DNA of 25,359 bases from Thermoplasmata archaeon (GTDB lineage Archaea; Thermoplasmatota; Thermoplasmata; Thermoplasmatales; Thermoplasmataceae): NCBI GenBank assembly GCA_021811525.1, contig JAJZOK010000114.1, forward strand, positions 1-25,359. Direction: 5' to 3'. Shown one piece after another: positions 7,144 to 14,986 of the stretch (position 1 is the stretch's first letter; every line of letters starts with the position of its first letter). Under the pieces are notes generated by a model, which was not told where the DNA came from, searched no databases, and worked only from the letters and a program-made list of their open reading frames with translations. A program made the translations under genes and the position numbers.

Positions 7144-8142
7144 TTATTGGGGAGGTTTAGCCTCAACCTTCACAGACTTCCAGTCGCTCTTGACTGCGGT
7201 CTTCCCAAGTTTCTTCTGAATGTAATTGTAGGCTGAAAGTGCTGCTGAAGATCCCTGCCCGGCAGAAATCACAGCCTGCTTGAATGGAATGTCCGTGACA
7301 TCGCCTGCTGCGAATACTCCTTCCTGGCTTGTAAGCCCAAGCTTATCCGTGATAATCTCGTTGTTCTTTGTAAGCTCAACAAGCCCTTTCACGAAGTCTG
7401 TTCTTGCAACATACCCCATTTCAACGAAAAGCCCCTCAACCTTTAGGTCCCTTGAATCCGGGTTCTCTTTTGCGTTGCTCTTTATTGATACGGTATTGAC
7501 AGTCATTTCACCTTCAATCTTTTCAACACTGTAGTTGATGAGGAATTCCACATTTTCCTTTTCCCTGAGCTGCTGGTAAAGTTCGTCATCCTGACTTATC
7601 CTGGAGCCCTTGTAAACAACATAGAGCTTCGATGCAAGGCCTGACAGGTAAACAGCAGCCTGGAGGACATGCTCGCCGATTCCCACAACTGCAATGGGAA
7701 CTTTCTTGTAAAGTGGCCCGTCACATACGGCACAGTAAGAGACCCCCCTTCCCCTGAAGGTCTCCTCTCCGGGGACATCCAGGTTTCTGGGCGTTTTGCC
7801 AAAGGCAAGTATAAGTGCAGTGGATATGTACTCCTGATTTCTTGTCTTGACGGAAAAATTCCCGTTTTGAAGTTTGCTGACTTCTGTGACCTCGTCATAA
7901 ACGAATTTGGCGCCATAGGAAGCAGCCTGCTGCTGGAACTTGTTCATTAATTCAAAGCCGCTGATCTGTGTAAATCCGGGATAGTTCTCAATGTCATCGG
8001 TCAGCAGGGCCTGGCCACCAATATCCTTTGAAATTACTAATGTGCTTGCAGACTGCCTGGCAAGGTACAGTGCAGCAGTCAGTCCTGCCGAAGCTGCACC
8101 TATGACTATGCAGTCGTAGTTATCCTGGGGCAATTCTAACAC
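7144..8142 (-). CDS. trxB: Thioredoxin reductase (flavoprotein), NADPH-motif-degenerate
   Basis: A 332-residue low-Mr thioredoxin reductase that passes electrons through FAD and a Cys pair to thioredoxin. The FAD dinucleotide motif is GAASAG (15-20), the redox-active pair is CAVC (C137/C140), and the second FAD motif is FAAGDV (277-282). In the pyridine-nucleotide domain the usual GGGxSA is GIGEHV (154-159), and HRRxxxR is replaced by VYKGSR (176-181). The T. acidophilum enzyme is known to lack this motif and not to use NAD(P)H efficiently, so the electron donor here is probably also non-standard. The start is uncertain. The GTG at 8142 gives this frame, but a TTG at 8133 is better placed, 6 bases after AGGTG. 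It follows trxA after 8 bases and is clearly co-transcribed. Confidence 0.92.
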   Translation of the reverse strand: MLELPQDNYDCIVIGAASAGLTAALYLARQSASTLVISKDIGGQALLTDDIENYPGFTQISGFELMNKFQQQAASYGAKFVYDEVTEVSKLQNGNFSVKTRNQEYISTALILAFGKTPRNLDVPGEETFRGRGVSYCAVCDGPLYKKVPIAVVGIGEHVLQAAVYLSGLASKLYVVYKGSRISQDDELYQQLREKENVEFLINYSVEKIEGEMTVNTVSIKSNAKENPDSRDLKVEGLFVEMGYVARTDFVKGLVELTKNNEIITDKLGLTSQEGVFAAGDVTDIPFKQAVISAGQGSSAALSAYNYIQKKLGKTAVKSDWKSVKVEAKPPQ

Positions 8143-8150
8143 CTGATCCC

Positions 8151-8558
8151 TTAAAGGGCCATGTGCTTCTGAATCTTCTGTTCCAGGAATGGCTTGGGCA
8201 CAGCGCCGATCTGGGAATCAACCATTCTGCCGTTCTTGAAGAACATTATAGTAGGGATGCTCCTTATCATGAACTTCTGGGAAACCATGGGGTTCTCGTC
8301 CACATTGAGCTTTCCGAATGAAACTTTCCCTGCATAATCAGAAGCAAGTTCCTCAATTATTGGGGATACATACTGGCATGGTCCGCACCATGCTGCCCAG
8401 AAATCTACTACCATAAGGTCAGCCTTCTGGACTTCCTCAGTGAAATTCTGATCGGTGAGTTCCACAGGCTTTTTGCTAGTGCCTTTTGAAGTGTCGTGTT
8501 CGCTCATCATGCTGTGTAATACTTTTTCCCTTATTTGATCTATGTTTCTGTCTTCCAT
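8151..8558 (-). CDS. trxA: Thioredoxin with N-terminal extension
   Basis: A 135-residue protein. Residues about 33-135 are a classical thioredoxin fold with the active site WCGPC (C58/C61), the preceding VVDFWAAW strand and the cis-proline in SIPT (P102). It is a cytoplasmic dithiol reductant, presumably reduced by the adjacent TrxB. A charged extension of about 32 residues precedes the domain; ordinary thioredoxins are about 105-110 residues. The ATG at 8558 is supported by TTAGAGGTT upstream (GAGGT, 8 bases before the ATG), so this message has a leader. A TATA-like sequence on the minus strand at 8616-8624 gives a leader of about 35 bases. The palindrome at 8631-8659 abuts this promoter. 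Confidence 0.95.
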   Translation of the reverse strand: MEDRNIDQIREKVLHSMMSEHDTSKGTSKKPVELTDQNFTEEVQKADLMVVDFWAAWCGPCQYVSPIIEELASDYAGKVSFGKLNVDENPMVSQKFMIRSIPTIMFFKNGRMVDSQIGAVPKPFLEQKIQKHMAL

Positions 8559-8615
8559 ACAATTAACCTCTAAGTTTTGTGTTCCTGCTTAAGGAGACAA
8601 CTCTGTATTTCAGTC

Positions 8616-8624
8616 TATATTTAA
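8616..8624 (-). promoter_or_regulatory. TATA-like box for trxA-trxB
   Basis: The minus-strand sequence TTAAATATA lies about 62 bases upstream of the trxA ATG. Transcription start would be about 25 bases downstream, giving a leader that contains the GAGGT ribosome site. Its upstream (BRE) side directly touches the inverted repeat at 8631. Confidence 0.4.
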
Positions 8625-8630
8625 TATTTT

Positions 8631-8659
8631 TCGATATTGTCAATTTACCACAATATCGA
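8631..8659. promoter_or_regulatory. Perfect 10-bp inverted repeat, probable operator
   Basis: TCGATATTGT (8631-8640) and ACAATATCGA (8650-8659) are perfect reverse complements separated by nine bases. The centre lies between two divergent promoters. The right arm overlaps the BRE/TATA region of the regulator gene (GATATACT, 8658-8665), and the left arm abuts the BRE side of the trxA TATA box. The arm spacing fits a dimeric winged-helix protein. The obvious candidate ligand is the regulator encoded immediately downstream, giving autorepression and possible co-control of trxA. Confidence 0.65.
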
Positions 8660-8665
8660 TATACT
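8658..8665 (+). promoter_or_regulatory. TATA-like box for regulator gene (leaderless)
   Basis: GATATACT is centred about 24 bases before the ATG at 8685, the spacing expected of a leaderless archaeal transcript. Its first two bases belong to the right arm of the inverted repeat, so a protein on that repeat would compete with TBP/TFB. Confidence 0.4.
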
Positions 8666-8684
8666 ACCTTTGCATTACTGTATC

Positions 8685-9113
8685 ATGGTGTCATTTTCAT
8701 CTCTCATCAGAAGCAAAGCCAAATGCTCCGACCTCCTTTCATGTTTCCTGGACCTAAACGAGCTTGAGGTAAGGATATTCTACTCTCTTCTGGACAAGGG
8801 AACAGCCACTCTTGATGAGATATCCGGCCTTGTATCCAGGGACAGGAGCACAGTCTTCAGGAATCTGCAGAAGCTTGTTTCCCTTGGCCTCGTATCCAAG
8901 GAGATGTCGTCCCTAGAGAAAGGTGGCAGGATTTCCGTTTTTGTTCCTTCGGATATACCTACCATCAAGGAAATTGTCACACAGAGAATTGACAGCCTCA
9001 AGCGAAGCATGGATTCCTTCCTGAATGAATTTGAGGAGAGGATGAACCTTGAAATGGTCATATACGGGAAACCAAAGGAAACACCTCAGCTGAAAGGTGT
9101 AAAAACCATCTAG
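8685..9113 (+). CDS. Winged-helix transcriptional regulator (TrmB/MarR-like)
   Basis: A 142-residue DNA-binding protein. Residues about 24-80 form a winged helix: ELEVRIFYSLLDKG, then ATLDEISGLVSRDRSTVFRN with recognition helix DRSTVFRNLQKLVSLGLV, and a wing around EKGGRISVF. A C-terminal helix (about 95-125) could dimerise. Two Cys (C14, C20) lie just before the domain. The frame is open upstream to a TTG at 8637, but that would put the start inside the inverted repeat. The ATG at 8685 has a TATA box at leaderless spacing and is preferred. It precedes the ABC exporter genes by 37 bases, so it probably regulates its own operon with a transported compound or oxidant as signal. The ligand is not evident. 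Confidence 0.8.
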   Translation: MVSFSSLIRSKAKCSDLLSCFLDLNELEVRIFYSLLDKGTATLDEISGLVSRDRSTVFRNLQKLVSLGLVSKEMSSLEKGGRISVFVPSDIPTIKEIVTQRIDSLKRSMDSFLNEFEERMNLEMVIYGKPKETPQLKGVKTI

Positions 9114-9150
9114 AACAAAAAGGTTTAACAAACTAAGGATTTACAGGTCA

Positions 9151-10068
9151 ATGGAACCACTGCCTGCAATTTCTACCAGGGACGTACATAAAAGTTACGG
9201 TTCACTCAAAGCTGTTGATGGCATATCTTTTGAAGTACAAGTGGGGGAAGTGTACAGTTTTCTTGGCCCTAATGGTGCAGGAAAGACCACAACCGTGGAA
9301 ATGCTTGAAGGCATAAGGAAACCGGATAGTGGCAGCATAACAGTTTTTGGAGAGGAGCCCTGGGTCTCTGCATCCAAATTGCGTGGCAGGGTCGGAATCA
9401 TGCCTCAGGATTTCCGATTTATAGAGAGGATTACTCCAAGAGAGGCAATAAAGTATTATTGCACGCTTTTCGGCGTGCCCGACAAATCTGCCGAACTCCT
9501 TGACCTTGTTGATCTCTCCGAGGTTCAGAATGTCTATTTCCAGAATCTGTCCGGAGGGCAGAAACAGAAGGTTGGCATATGCCTGGCCCTTGTGAATGAT
9601 CCTGAACTTGTTTTCCTGGATGAGCCCACTACTGGCCTTGACCCAAAAGCAAGAAGGAAGATCTGGGACCTCATAAGGAAACTTAAGGAAGAGGAAAGGA
9701 CAGTGATTCTTACAACCCATTACCTGGAGGAAGCCCAGATGCTTGCAGATCGCGTGGCAATAATGGACCACGGCAAAATCATCATTGAAGGGAGCCCTTC
9801 AGACATAATCAAGAAGATGGGCAAGGGCAGGAAGCTAGTGCTCCAATACAGCGATGCACTTTACAAGCACCTTACTGAGGTGTTGAAGATAGACTGCTCC
9901 AGATCGGGCGAAAGCATAAATGTGAGTGTTAACAGCAACCAGGATGTTCTTAATGTCCTGGAGTTTGCCAACAGGAACAACATTGAACTTACCAGCCTTT
10001 CACTGAAGGAGGACACTCTTGAGGACATATTTGTTGATCTGATAACAGAACAGGAGGAGACCCAATGA
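9151..10068 (+). CDS. ABC-2 type exporter, ATP-binding subunit (DrrA-like)
   Basis: A 305-residue ATPase with all ABC motifs: Walker A GPNGAGKT (39-46), Q-loop near Q86, signature LSGGQ (133-137), Walker B LVFLDEP (153-159, catalytic E158) and H-loop H190. Residues after about 215 form the C-terminal domain typical of DrrA/CcmA-type exporters. It energises the permease encoded by the next gene, which overlaps it by 4 bases (ATGA), so translation is coupled. An AGGTC lies just before the ATG. The family exports drugs, lipids or polysaccharides. The upstream regulator favours a drug/stress efflux role, but the substrate is unknown. Confidence 0.93.
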   Translation: MEPLPAISTRDVHKSYGSLKAVDGISFEVQVGEVYSFLGPNGAGKTTTVEMLEGIRKPDSGSITVFGEEPWVSASKLRGRVGIMPQDFRFIERITPREAIKYYCTLFGVPDKSAELLDLVDLSEVQNVYFQNLSGGQKQKVGICLALVNDPELVFLDEPTTGLDPKARRKIWDLIRKLKEEERTVILTTHYLEEAQMLADRVAIMDHGKIIIEGSPSDIIKKMGKGRKLVLQYSDALYKHLTEVLKIDCSRSGESINVSVNSNQDVLNVLEFANRNNIELTSLSLKEDTLEDIFVDLITEQEETQ

Positions 10069-11159
10069 AAATGAAAAACATCATCGCAGACCTGAAGGTG
10101 TATTCCAGGAATTATATGCGAAGCACCACTGCCATCTTTTTCGTCTTCATATTCCCGCTTATCCTAATGCTTCTATTCGGTTCAATTTTCTCCGGCAGCT
10201 CCACAAGTGCTGTTCCACTCTACGTCCAGAACCTGGACAACTCTGGAAACATGTCAAATACCTTTATTGACACCCTCAATTCAACTCACTTTGTTGATAT
10301 AACCATGATACCGGATAATGTGAATATTCAGACATACATTTCACAACATTCCATATCTGCAGCCCTTCTCATACCTGCAAACTTTACTTCTTCATATCTG
10401 CAGGGTAATCATGTGGAGCTCGTTTACTACAACAATCCCGCTGTGTCCACTAGTTCAGTGGCCCAACAGGCCATCTCTGTTACAGTGCAGCTTTTCAACA
10501 GCCATTTTGCGCGCCAAAACCAGACCATTGCACTTCTCAGCTCTTCGGTTACCACCCATGCTGCCAATTACATTGATTTCCTCATACCTGGCCTTATCGG
10601 GCTGGTCATTCTGACTTCCCCCATGTTCTCCATGACATATATTGTGAGTTCATACAAGAAGGACAAAATATTCAGGCAGCTCTCCCTGACACCTCTGACC
10701 AGGTCTGAGTGGTTTCTCTCCAAGTTCATCTGGTATCTCATAATTTCAGCGCTTTCCGCAATCATGATCATAGCTGTTGGTGTGTTGCTGTTCCATTCAT
10801 CCCTATCCATCTCTCTGTATGTGATCCCATTTCTAGTCATTGGGGTGTTCATGTTCACTTCGCTTGGCATACTGGCAGGTTCTATTTCCCGTTCAGAGGA
10901 AAGTGCATCGGTTATTGGCAACATCATCACTTTCCCAATGATGTTCCTCTCCGGAACCTTCTTCCCCATAGAGATTATGCCGGGCTGGCTGCAGTCGGTG
11001 GCCCATGTGCTTCCGCTTTTCTATATAATCGACGGCCTGAATTCAGTGACCATATATTCCAATTTCAGTTCTGCAACTCTTGACCTGGTGGTGAGCATTG
11101 CGGTTGCAGCGGTGATCTTTGTCCTTACAGTGCTGAAATTTAACTGGAAAGAGCAGTGA
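10065..11159 (+). CDS. ABC-2 type exporter, permease subunit (DrrB/NodJ-like)
   Basis: A 364-residue membrane protein with the ABC-2 layout. The first transmembrane helix is at about 20-43 (FFVFIFPLILMLLFG). An extracytoplasmic domain of about 120 residues follows (45-165) with sequons such as NSTH and NFTS. A block of five further helices covers about 170-360, including a conserved-type segment MMFLSGTFFPIEIMPGWLQ. It forms the membrane channel for the ATPase encoded just upstream. A large first external loop is typical of the YhgE/Pip- or DrrB-like exporters of archaea. Substrate unknown. Confidence 0.9.
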   Translation: MKMKNIIADLKVYSRNYMRSTTAIFFVFIFPLILMLLFGSIFSGSSTSAVPLYVQNLDNSGNMSNTFIDTLNSTHFVDITMIPDNVNIQTYISQHSISAALLIPANFTSSYLQGNHVELVYYNNPAVSTSSVAQQAISVTVQLFNSHFARQNQTIALLSSSVTTHAANYIDFLIPGLIGLVILTSPMFSMTYIVSSYKKDKIFRQLSLTPLTRSEWFLSKFIWYLIISALSAIMIIAVGVLLFHSSLSISLYVIPFLVIGVFMFTSLGILAGSISRSEESASVIGNIITFPMMFLSGTFFPIEIMPGWLQSVAHVLPLFYIIDGLNSVTIYSNFSSATLDLVVSIAVAAVIFVLTVLKFNWKEQ

Positions 11160-11193
11160 GTAATCGCCATAGCCTCCGGCAGGAAAGATAATC

Positions 11194-11202
11194 AATTTAT
11201 TA
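11194..11202 (+). promoter_or_regulatory. TATA-like box for AGPS-like operon
   Basis: AATTTATTA is centred 28 bases upstream of the ATG at 11226, which fits a leaderless or near-leaderless start. There is no SD-like sequence before this ATG. It would drive the AGPS-like, G3P dehydrogenase and lipid-kinase genes. Confidence 0.4.
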
Positions 11203-11225
11203 CAATCGAAGGCATATATTGGAAC

Positions 11226-12725
11226 ATGAGAGTTCCTGTTCTTTATGGCCAGGGCGAGAGGGGCGGATTCAGGAGTGAGGTTGACTATATATTCAGAAGA
11301 TTCTCCTGGAATTTCTCGGAGAGCTGGGATGGACTGGCAGAAGCAGAATTCCCGGATGTACCAGTTGAATTGAAGCAGGAGCTTCTTTCATTTCTTGAAC
11401 CTGAAGAGTTGGATTTCTCCCCAGAGGAAAGATATAGGCATTCACTTGGAAAATCCTCGCCTGAAATTCTCATGGCGAAGCATGGAAAGATCACAAGAAT
11501 TGTGGATGCGGTCGTATATCCAAAGGAAGGGCGCTCCCAGCAGATCCTTTCTGAACTGCACAGGCGTGGATTCAATGCCACCATCTATGGGGGCGGGACC
11601 TCAGTATCAGGTTCCCTTCTTCTCTCCGGGAAGAAAAATACAGTAAGCATTGATACAAGGAACTTCAGGAAATTCATTTTAAGAAATAATATTGCAATTG
11701 TCGGTTCCGGCCTCAGGGGAGTTGAGGCGGAAAGGGCTGCAAACAGGAACGGTTTTACGCTTGGAAACTTCCCGGAGTCTTTCATATATTCAACGATTGG
11801 AGGTTGGGTATCCACTAAGGCAACAGGGCAGGAGTCGAATTATTATGGTGGAATAGAGGACCTGATTCTTGGAGTGAAGATGGAAACATCAAGCGGGTCC
11901 CTGCAGGATGATCTGGTTCCCAGGGAATCCAGTGGCATGCAGCCAAGAGATCTTTCCCTTGGCAGTGATGGCAGGAACGGCCTCATAACGGAAGTTGCCA
12001 TGAAGACATTTCCCATGCCTGAAGGCAGATACTATAATTCCAGGGTTTATGGATCATTCTATGACGGGATTGCTTCTCTTAGCAGGATGAAAATTTTCCC
12101 CGCTGTTGCCAGGCTTTCCGATGAAACGGAAACTGAGTTTGCCCTCATGGGTGCTGGAGATTCTGCAGCGTTGAAATTATTCAGGGGATACATTAAATTG
12201 AGAGGATACTCCAAAGGGTCGCTTCTTGTGATTGTAAACAACAACCGTGCTGTACTCCCCGACAGAAAGGGTTCAATATCCACAGGATCAGGACCGGCAA
12301 AATCCTGGGAGAAAGGCAGATATTCACGGCCAGGCCTTGCCAATTTACTTTGGAAGTCGGGGCTTGTTCCCGACACCCTTGAAACTTCAGCCACATGGGA
12401 GAATATCTGGAATCTATACGCTGAAACTAAGAAAGCTTTCTACTCTCTCAGGCAGGAAAAAGGATTCGGGGGCGAAATCATGGCTCACCTGTCCCATCTT
12501 TACAGAGAAGGGGCATGCATATACTTTACATTCATAATCAAGGGTGAAAATGAACTGGAACTGCTTCAGGAATTACGCGACAAGCTCATCAGGACATTTA
12601 TGTCAAACGGCGGTTCCGTCACCCATCACCATGGAAAGGGAAGATTTTTTTTGCCGTACATGGATTCATTGCTGCTGAAAGCACAGGAGAGCTATTCAGA
12701 TCCGCTTCTCGGAGGGGAGAGGTAA
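11226..12725 (+). CDS. Alkyl-DHAP synthase (AGPS)-like FAD-linked enzyme
   Basis: A 499-residue flavoenzyme of the vanillyl-alcohol-oxidase/FAD-linked oxidase family. Residues about 90-265 are the FAD domain: GGGTSV (122-127), FPESFIYSTIGGWVSTKATG (182-201) and GSDGRNGLITEV (246-257). The C-terminal part has ETSATWENI (386-394), HLSHLYREGACIYFTF (421-436) and THHHGKG (466-472). These match landmarks of alkyl-dihydroxyacetonephosphate synthase (ETSxPW, the active-site Tyr region and the HHH motif) better than those of glycolate or D-lactate dehydrogenases. AGPS swaps the acyl chain of acyl-DHAP for a fatty alcohol, making an ether bond. Archaeal lipids are not thought to be made this way, so the substrate may differ. 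It heads a tight operon: the next ATG directly follows its TAA. Alternative: a glycolate/2-hydroxyacid oxidase. Confidence 0.75.
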   Translation: MRVPVLYGQGERGGFRSEVDYIFRRFSWNFSESWDGLAEAEFPDVPVELKQELLSFLEPEELDFSPEERYRHSLGKSSPEILMAKHGKITRIVDAVVYPKEGRSQQILSELHRRGFNATIYGGGTSVSGSLLLSGKKNTVSIDTRNFRKFILRNNIAIVGSGLRGVEAERAANRNGFTLGNFPESFIYSTIGGWVSTKATGQESNYYGGIEDLILGVKMETSSGSLQDDLVPRESSGMQPRDLSLGSDGRNGLITEVAMKTFPMPEGRYYNSRVYGSFYDGIASLSRMKIFPAVARLSDETETEFALMGAGDSAALKLFRGYIKLRGYSKGSLLVIVNNNRAVLPDRKGSISTGSGPAKSWEKGRYSRPGLANLLWKSGLVPDTLETSATWENIWNLYAETKKAFYSLRQEKGFGGEIMAHLSHLYREGACIYFTFIIKGENELELLQELRDKLIRTFMSNGGSVTHHHGKGRFFLPYMDSLLLKAQESYSDPLLGGER

Positions 12726-14084
12726 ATGGACATGGAATTTTCATACAAGACTAGAATTTCAGACATTGAAAAGATCAAGGGAAAACAGTGCGATGTGCTT
12801 ATTGTCGGTGGCGGCATCACAGGCGCAGGAGTTGCCAATATACTCGCCGCGAATGGGCTTAATGTAGTCCTCGCAGAAAAAGGCGATTTCGCTTCAGGAA
12901 CCAGTTCCGGTTCCTCGAAGCTCATACATGGGGGCCTTCGGTATCTTGCCCAGGGAGAAATAATGGAGGTGAGGAGCCTGCTCAAGGAGCGCAACTACCT
13001 CACAGCAAACACAGAGATTGTTAAACCCATGGATTTTCACATTCTTGTTGACCAGTATTCATGGAGGAAAGGAACCCTGAAGTTTGGCCTGTACTTATAT
13101 AACCTCCTTTCAGGAAAATTCTCCATACCCCGGTTCAATGAGAACCACGGCATATATCCAGAATCCGTCAAGGGGTACTTCGTTTACAATGACTCATACA
13201 CTGATGATTCCCTGCTTGTTGTTTCCAACATCGTAACGGCGAAGATGCATGGTGCTGTCTGCCTGAACTATGTTGAGGCCGTGGATTTCGTCACACAGGG
13301 TTCTGGGAGCCAGGCAACTCTTCTTGATCACACAACAGGGGAGAGATTCACAGTTGAGCCGGAAGTCATAATAAATGCTGCTGGACCATGGGCGGGTGAA
13401 CTTTCAAGCATGCTTGACCTGAAGCTCGAGCATGGGTTGAAGCTCAGCAAGGGCATACACCTCGTGGTGCCTGCGGAGAAGATACCGGTAAAGAATGCCA
13501 TCGCCTTCAGAACCTACATTGACAAGCGGCAGATGTTCATTATACCGAGGGGAGAAGTTGTGCACATTGGGACAACAGACACGTTCACAAATGAACCTGA
13601 TGATTTTGCAGTAACAGATGAGGACATAGATTATGTTGTGAAGAGTGTGTCAAAACTATTTCCTTCGCTGAGAAAGGAGGATGTAATAACCTCATTCTGT
13701 GGCATCCGCCCCCTGTTTGGAGAGGGTAATGACCCGGGTACAGTAACCAGGGATTTTGAATTGCGTATGAAGGGAAATGTCCTGAGTATACTCGGAGGCA
13801 AGATAACTAACTACAGGACAGCTTCACAGGATGCGGCCATGAAAGTCTCTGAAATGCTTGGCAGGACCATAAAAACAAAAGGGCTGCCAATCATTGAATA
13901 TAAGCGCCCAGACCTGAGCCTTCCGGAAAGGATCGAATATGAAATATACCACGAATGCCCTGTTTACACTGAAGACATCATGAGAAGAAGGGAAGCTGCT
14001 AGAATTTATACTCTTGATAAGGGGAAATCAATTGAGCCGGTTGTCAGAGAGCAGGCATTGAAGGCAGGTATGTTGAAAGAATGA
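12726..14084 (+). CDS. glpD: FAD-dependent glycerol-3-phosphate dehydrogenase
   Basis: A 452-residue flavoprotein that oxidises glycerol-3-phosphate to DHAP, passing electrons to the membrane quinone pool. Residues about 20-45 hold the FAD motif VGGGITGAG with the following VVLAEKGDFASGTS. The diagnostic SSKLIHGGLRYL (68-79) and the late motif GIRPLFG...LGGKITNYR are present. The protein is shorter than bacterial GlpD/GlpA (about 500-540) because the C-terminal helical domain is reduced to about 60 residues. Its ATG follows the stop of the AGPS-like gene with no gap, and GGAGAGG precedes it; a second ATG at 12732 is possible. The downstream gene overlaps by 4 bases. Position in this operon suggests DHAP/G3P interconversion linked to lipid backbones or glycerol use; no glycerol kinase is visible. 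Confidence 0.88.
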   Translation: MDMEFSYKTRISDIEKIKGKQCDVLIVGGGITGAGVANILAANGLNVVLAEKGDFASGTSSGSSKLIHGGLRYLAQGEIMEVRSLLKERNYLTANTEIVKPMDFHILVDQYSWRKGTLKFGLYLYNLLSGKFSIPRFNENHGIYPESVKGYFVYNDSYTDDSLLVVSNIVTAKMHGAVCLNYVEAVDFVTQGSGSQATLLDHTTGERFTVEPEVIINAAGPWAGELSSMLDLKLEHGLKLSKGIHLVVPAEKIPVKNAIAFRTYIDKRQMFIIPRGEVVHIGTTDTFTNEPDDFAVTDEDIDYVVKSVSKLFPSLRKEDVITSFCGIRPLFGEGNDPGTVTRDFELRMKGNVLSILGGKITNYRTASQDAAMKVSEMLGRTIKTKGLPIIEYKRPDLSLPERIEYEIYHECPVYTEDIMRRREAARIYTLDKGKSIEPVVREQALKAGMLKE

Positions 14085-14944
14085 AGGTCTTTGCCGTTGT
14101 CAATCCCACTGCCGGAGGAGGGTATGCCGGGGAAATCTACAGATCAGTGCTCAAGGAATTCGAAAAGTTCGGGCTTGAGTTCCACCTGACCTCAGGACCC
14201 GGGAATGCAACAGAACTTGCAAGGACCGCTATTGACAATGGATTTACGCATATAGTATGCATTGGCGGAGACGGCACACTAAACGAGATAATACAGGCCA
14301 TTGCAAATAACCCAATCATCCTGGTTCCCATCTCTGCTGGAACAGGGTCTGATTTTGTAAAGTCGACCAAACTCAGGGATATCCCGTCCGTTGTGGATGC
14401 AATGAACAATAACACAAGCCGAAGCATAGACCTTGGAAAGATAACAAGGAATGGAGAAGCCAGATATTTCTTGAACATTCTCGAAGTTGGTTTCGGCGCC
14501 CAGGTTATGAAGCGAGTCAATTCCAGGAAGAAAAGCCATGACGGCAGGTCATTCACATCAGCAGTGCTTGCTACGGTTCCCTCCTATAAGCCATATGAAG
14601 TAAACATAAAGCACGAAAACGGATCTGAAGCAATGAAAGTGGCAGAGATAATAATTGCAAATGGCAGGTATTTCGGAGGAGGGATGCTTGCCGCCCCTAG
14701 TGCCGAACTGGATGATGGCCGATTAGATGTCCACATTGTAAAAGGGGCAGGAAAAATTCAGCTTCTCACCAAACTGAGAAAACTGAAGGATGGAAGCCAT
14801 GTCAATGATCCGGTAGTTTCCTCCATGCGCAGTTCCATCTTAAAGATAGAAGGAGATGCGCCCATCGAGATTGACGGCGAAAATTTCGGGGAACTTCCCA
14901 TTGAGGTTGAAGTGGTAAAAGATGCTATCAGGCTAATCGGTTAA
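14081..14944 (+). CDS. Diacylglycerol/lipid kinase-like protein (DAGK catalytic family, YegS-like)
   Basis: A 287-residue soluble protein of the DAGK/sphingosine-kinase/YegS superfamily. It begins VFAVVNPTAGGG (3-14), carries the nucleotide loop IGGDGTLNEI (61-70) and the SAGTGSDFVKS segment (85-95). Its C-terminal half has the beta-sandwich pattern with NGRYFGGGM...AELDDGRLDV and a final IDGE motif. These enzymes phosphorylate a lipid hydroxyl (diacylglycerol, sphingosine, isoprenol-type or archaeal glycerol-ether lipids). Its ATG overlaps the TGA of the G3P dehydrogenase by 4 bases, so it is the third gene of the AGPS-like operon. NAD kinases share the GGDGT motif, but length and C-terminal motifs favour the lipid-kinase branch. 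Confidence 0.85.
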   Translation: MKVFAVVNPTAGGGYAGEIYRSVLKEFEKFGLEFHLTSGPGNATELARTAIDNGFTHIVCIGGDGTLNEIIQAIANNPIILVPISAGTGSDFVKSTKLRDIPSVVDAMNNNTSRSIDLGKITRNGEARYFLNILEVGFGAQVMKRVNSRKKSHDGRSFTSAVLATVPSYKPYEVNIKHENGSEAMKVAEIIIANGRYFGGGMLAAPSAELDDGRLDVHIVKGAGKIQLLTKLRKLKDGSHVNDPVVSSMRSSILKIEGDAPIEIDGENFGELPIEVEVVKDAIRLIG

Positions 14945-14986
14945 CGTGCAAAAATAATTTGTACATCTAAGTCAATTATTTCTGGT

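Noticed and set aside
8637..8684. TTG start at 8637 for the winged-helix regulator
   Set aside because: It would place the start inside the left arm of the palindrome and upstream of the TATA box. The ATG at 8685 has proper leaderless spacing.
9202..9771. 189-codon open frame on the minus strand
   Set aside because: Entirely opposite the ABC ATPase, whose motifs are intact. No ribosome site, TATA box or recognisable motif.
12726..14084. Possible truncation of the G3P dehydrogenase
   Set aside because: The protein is about 50-90 residues shorter than bacterial enzymes, but FAD and substrate motifs are complete and the next gene overlaps its stop by 4 bases. It is a naturally short C-terminal domain rather than a broken gene.
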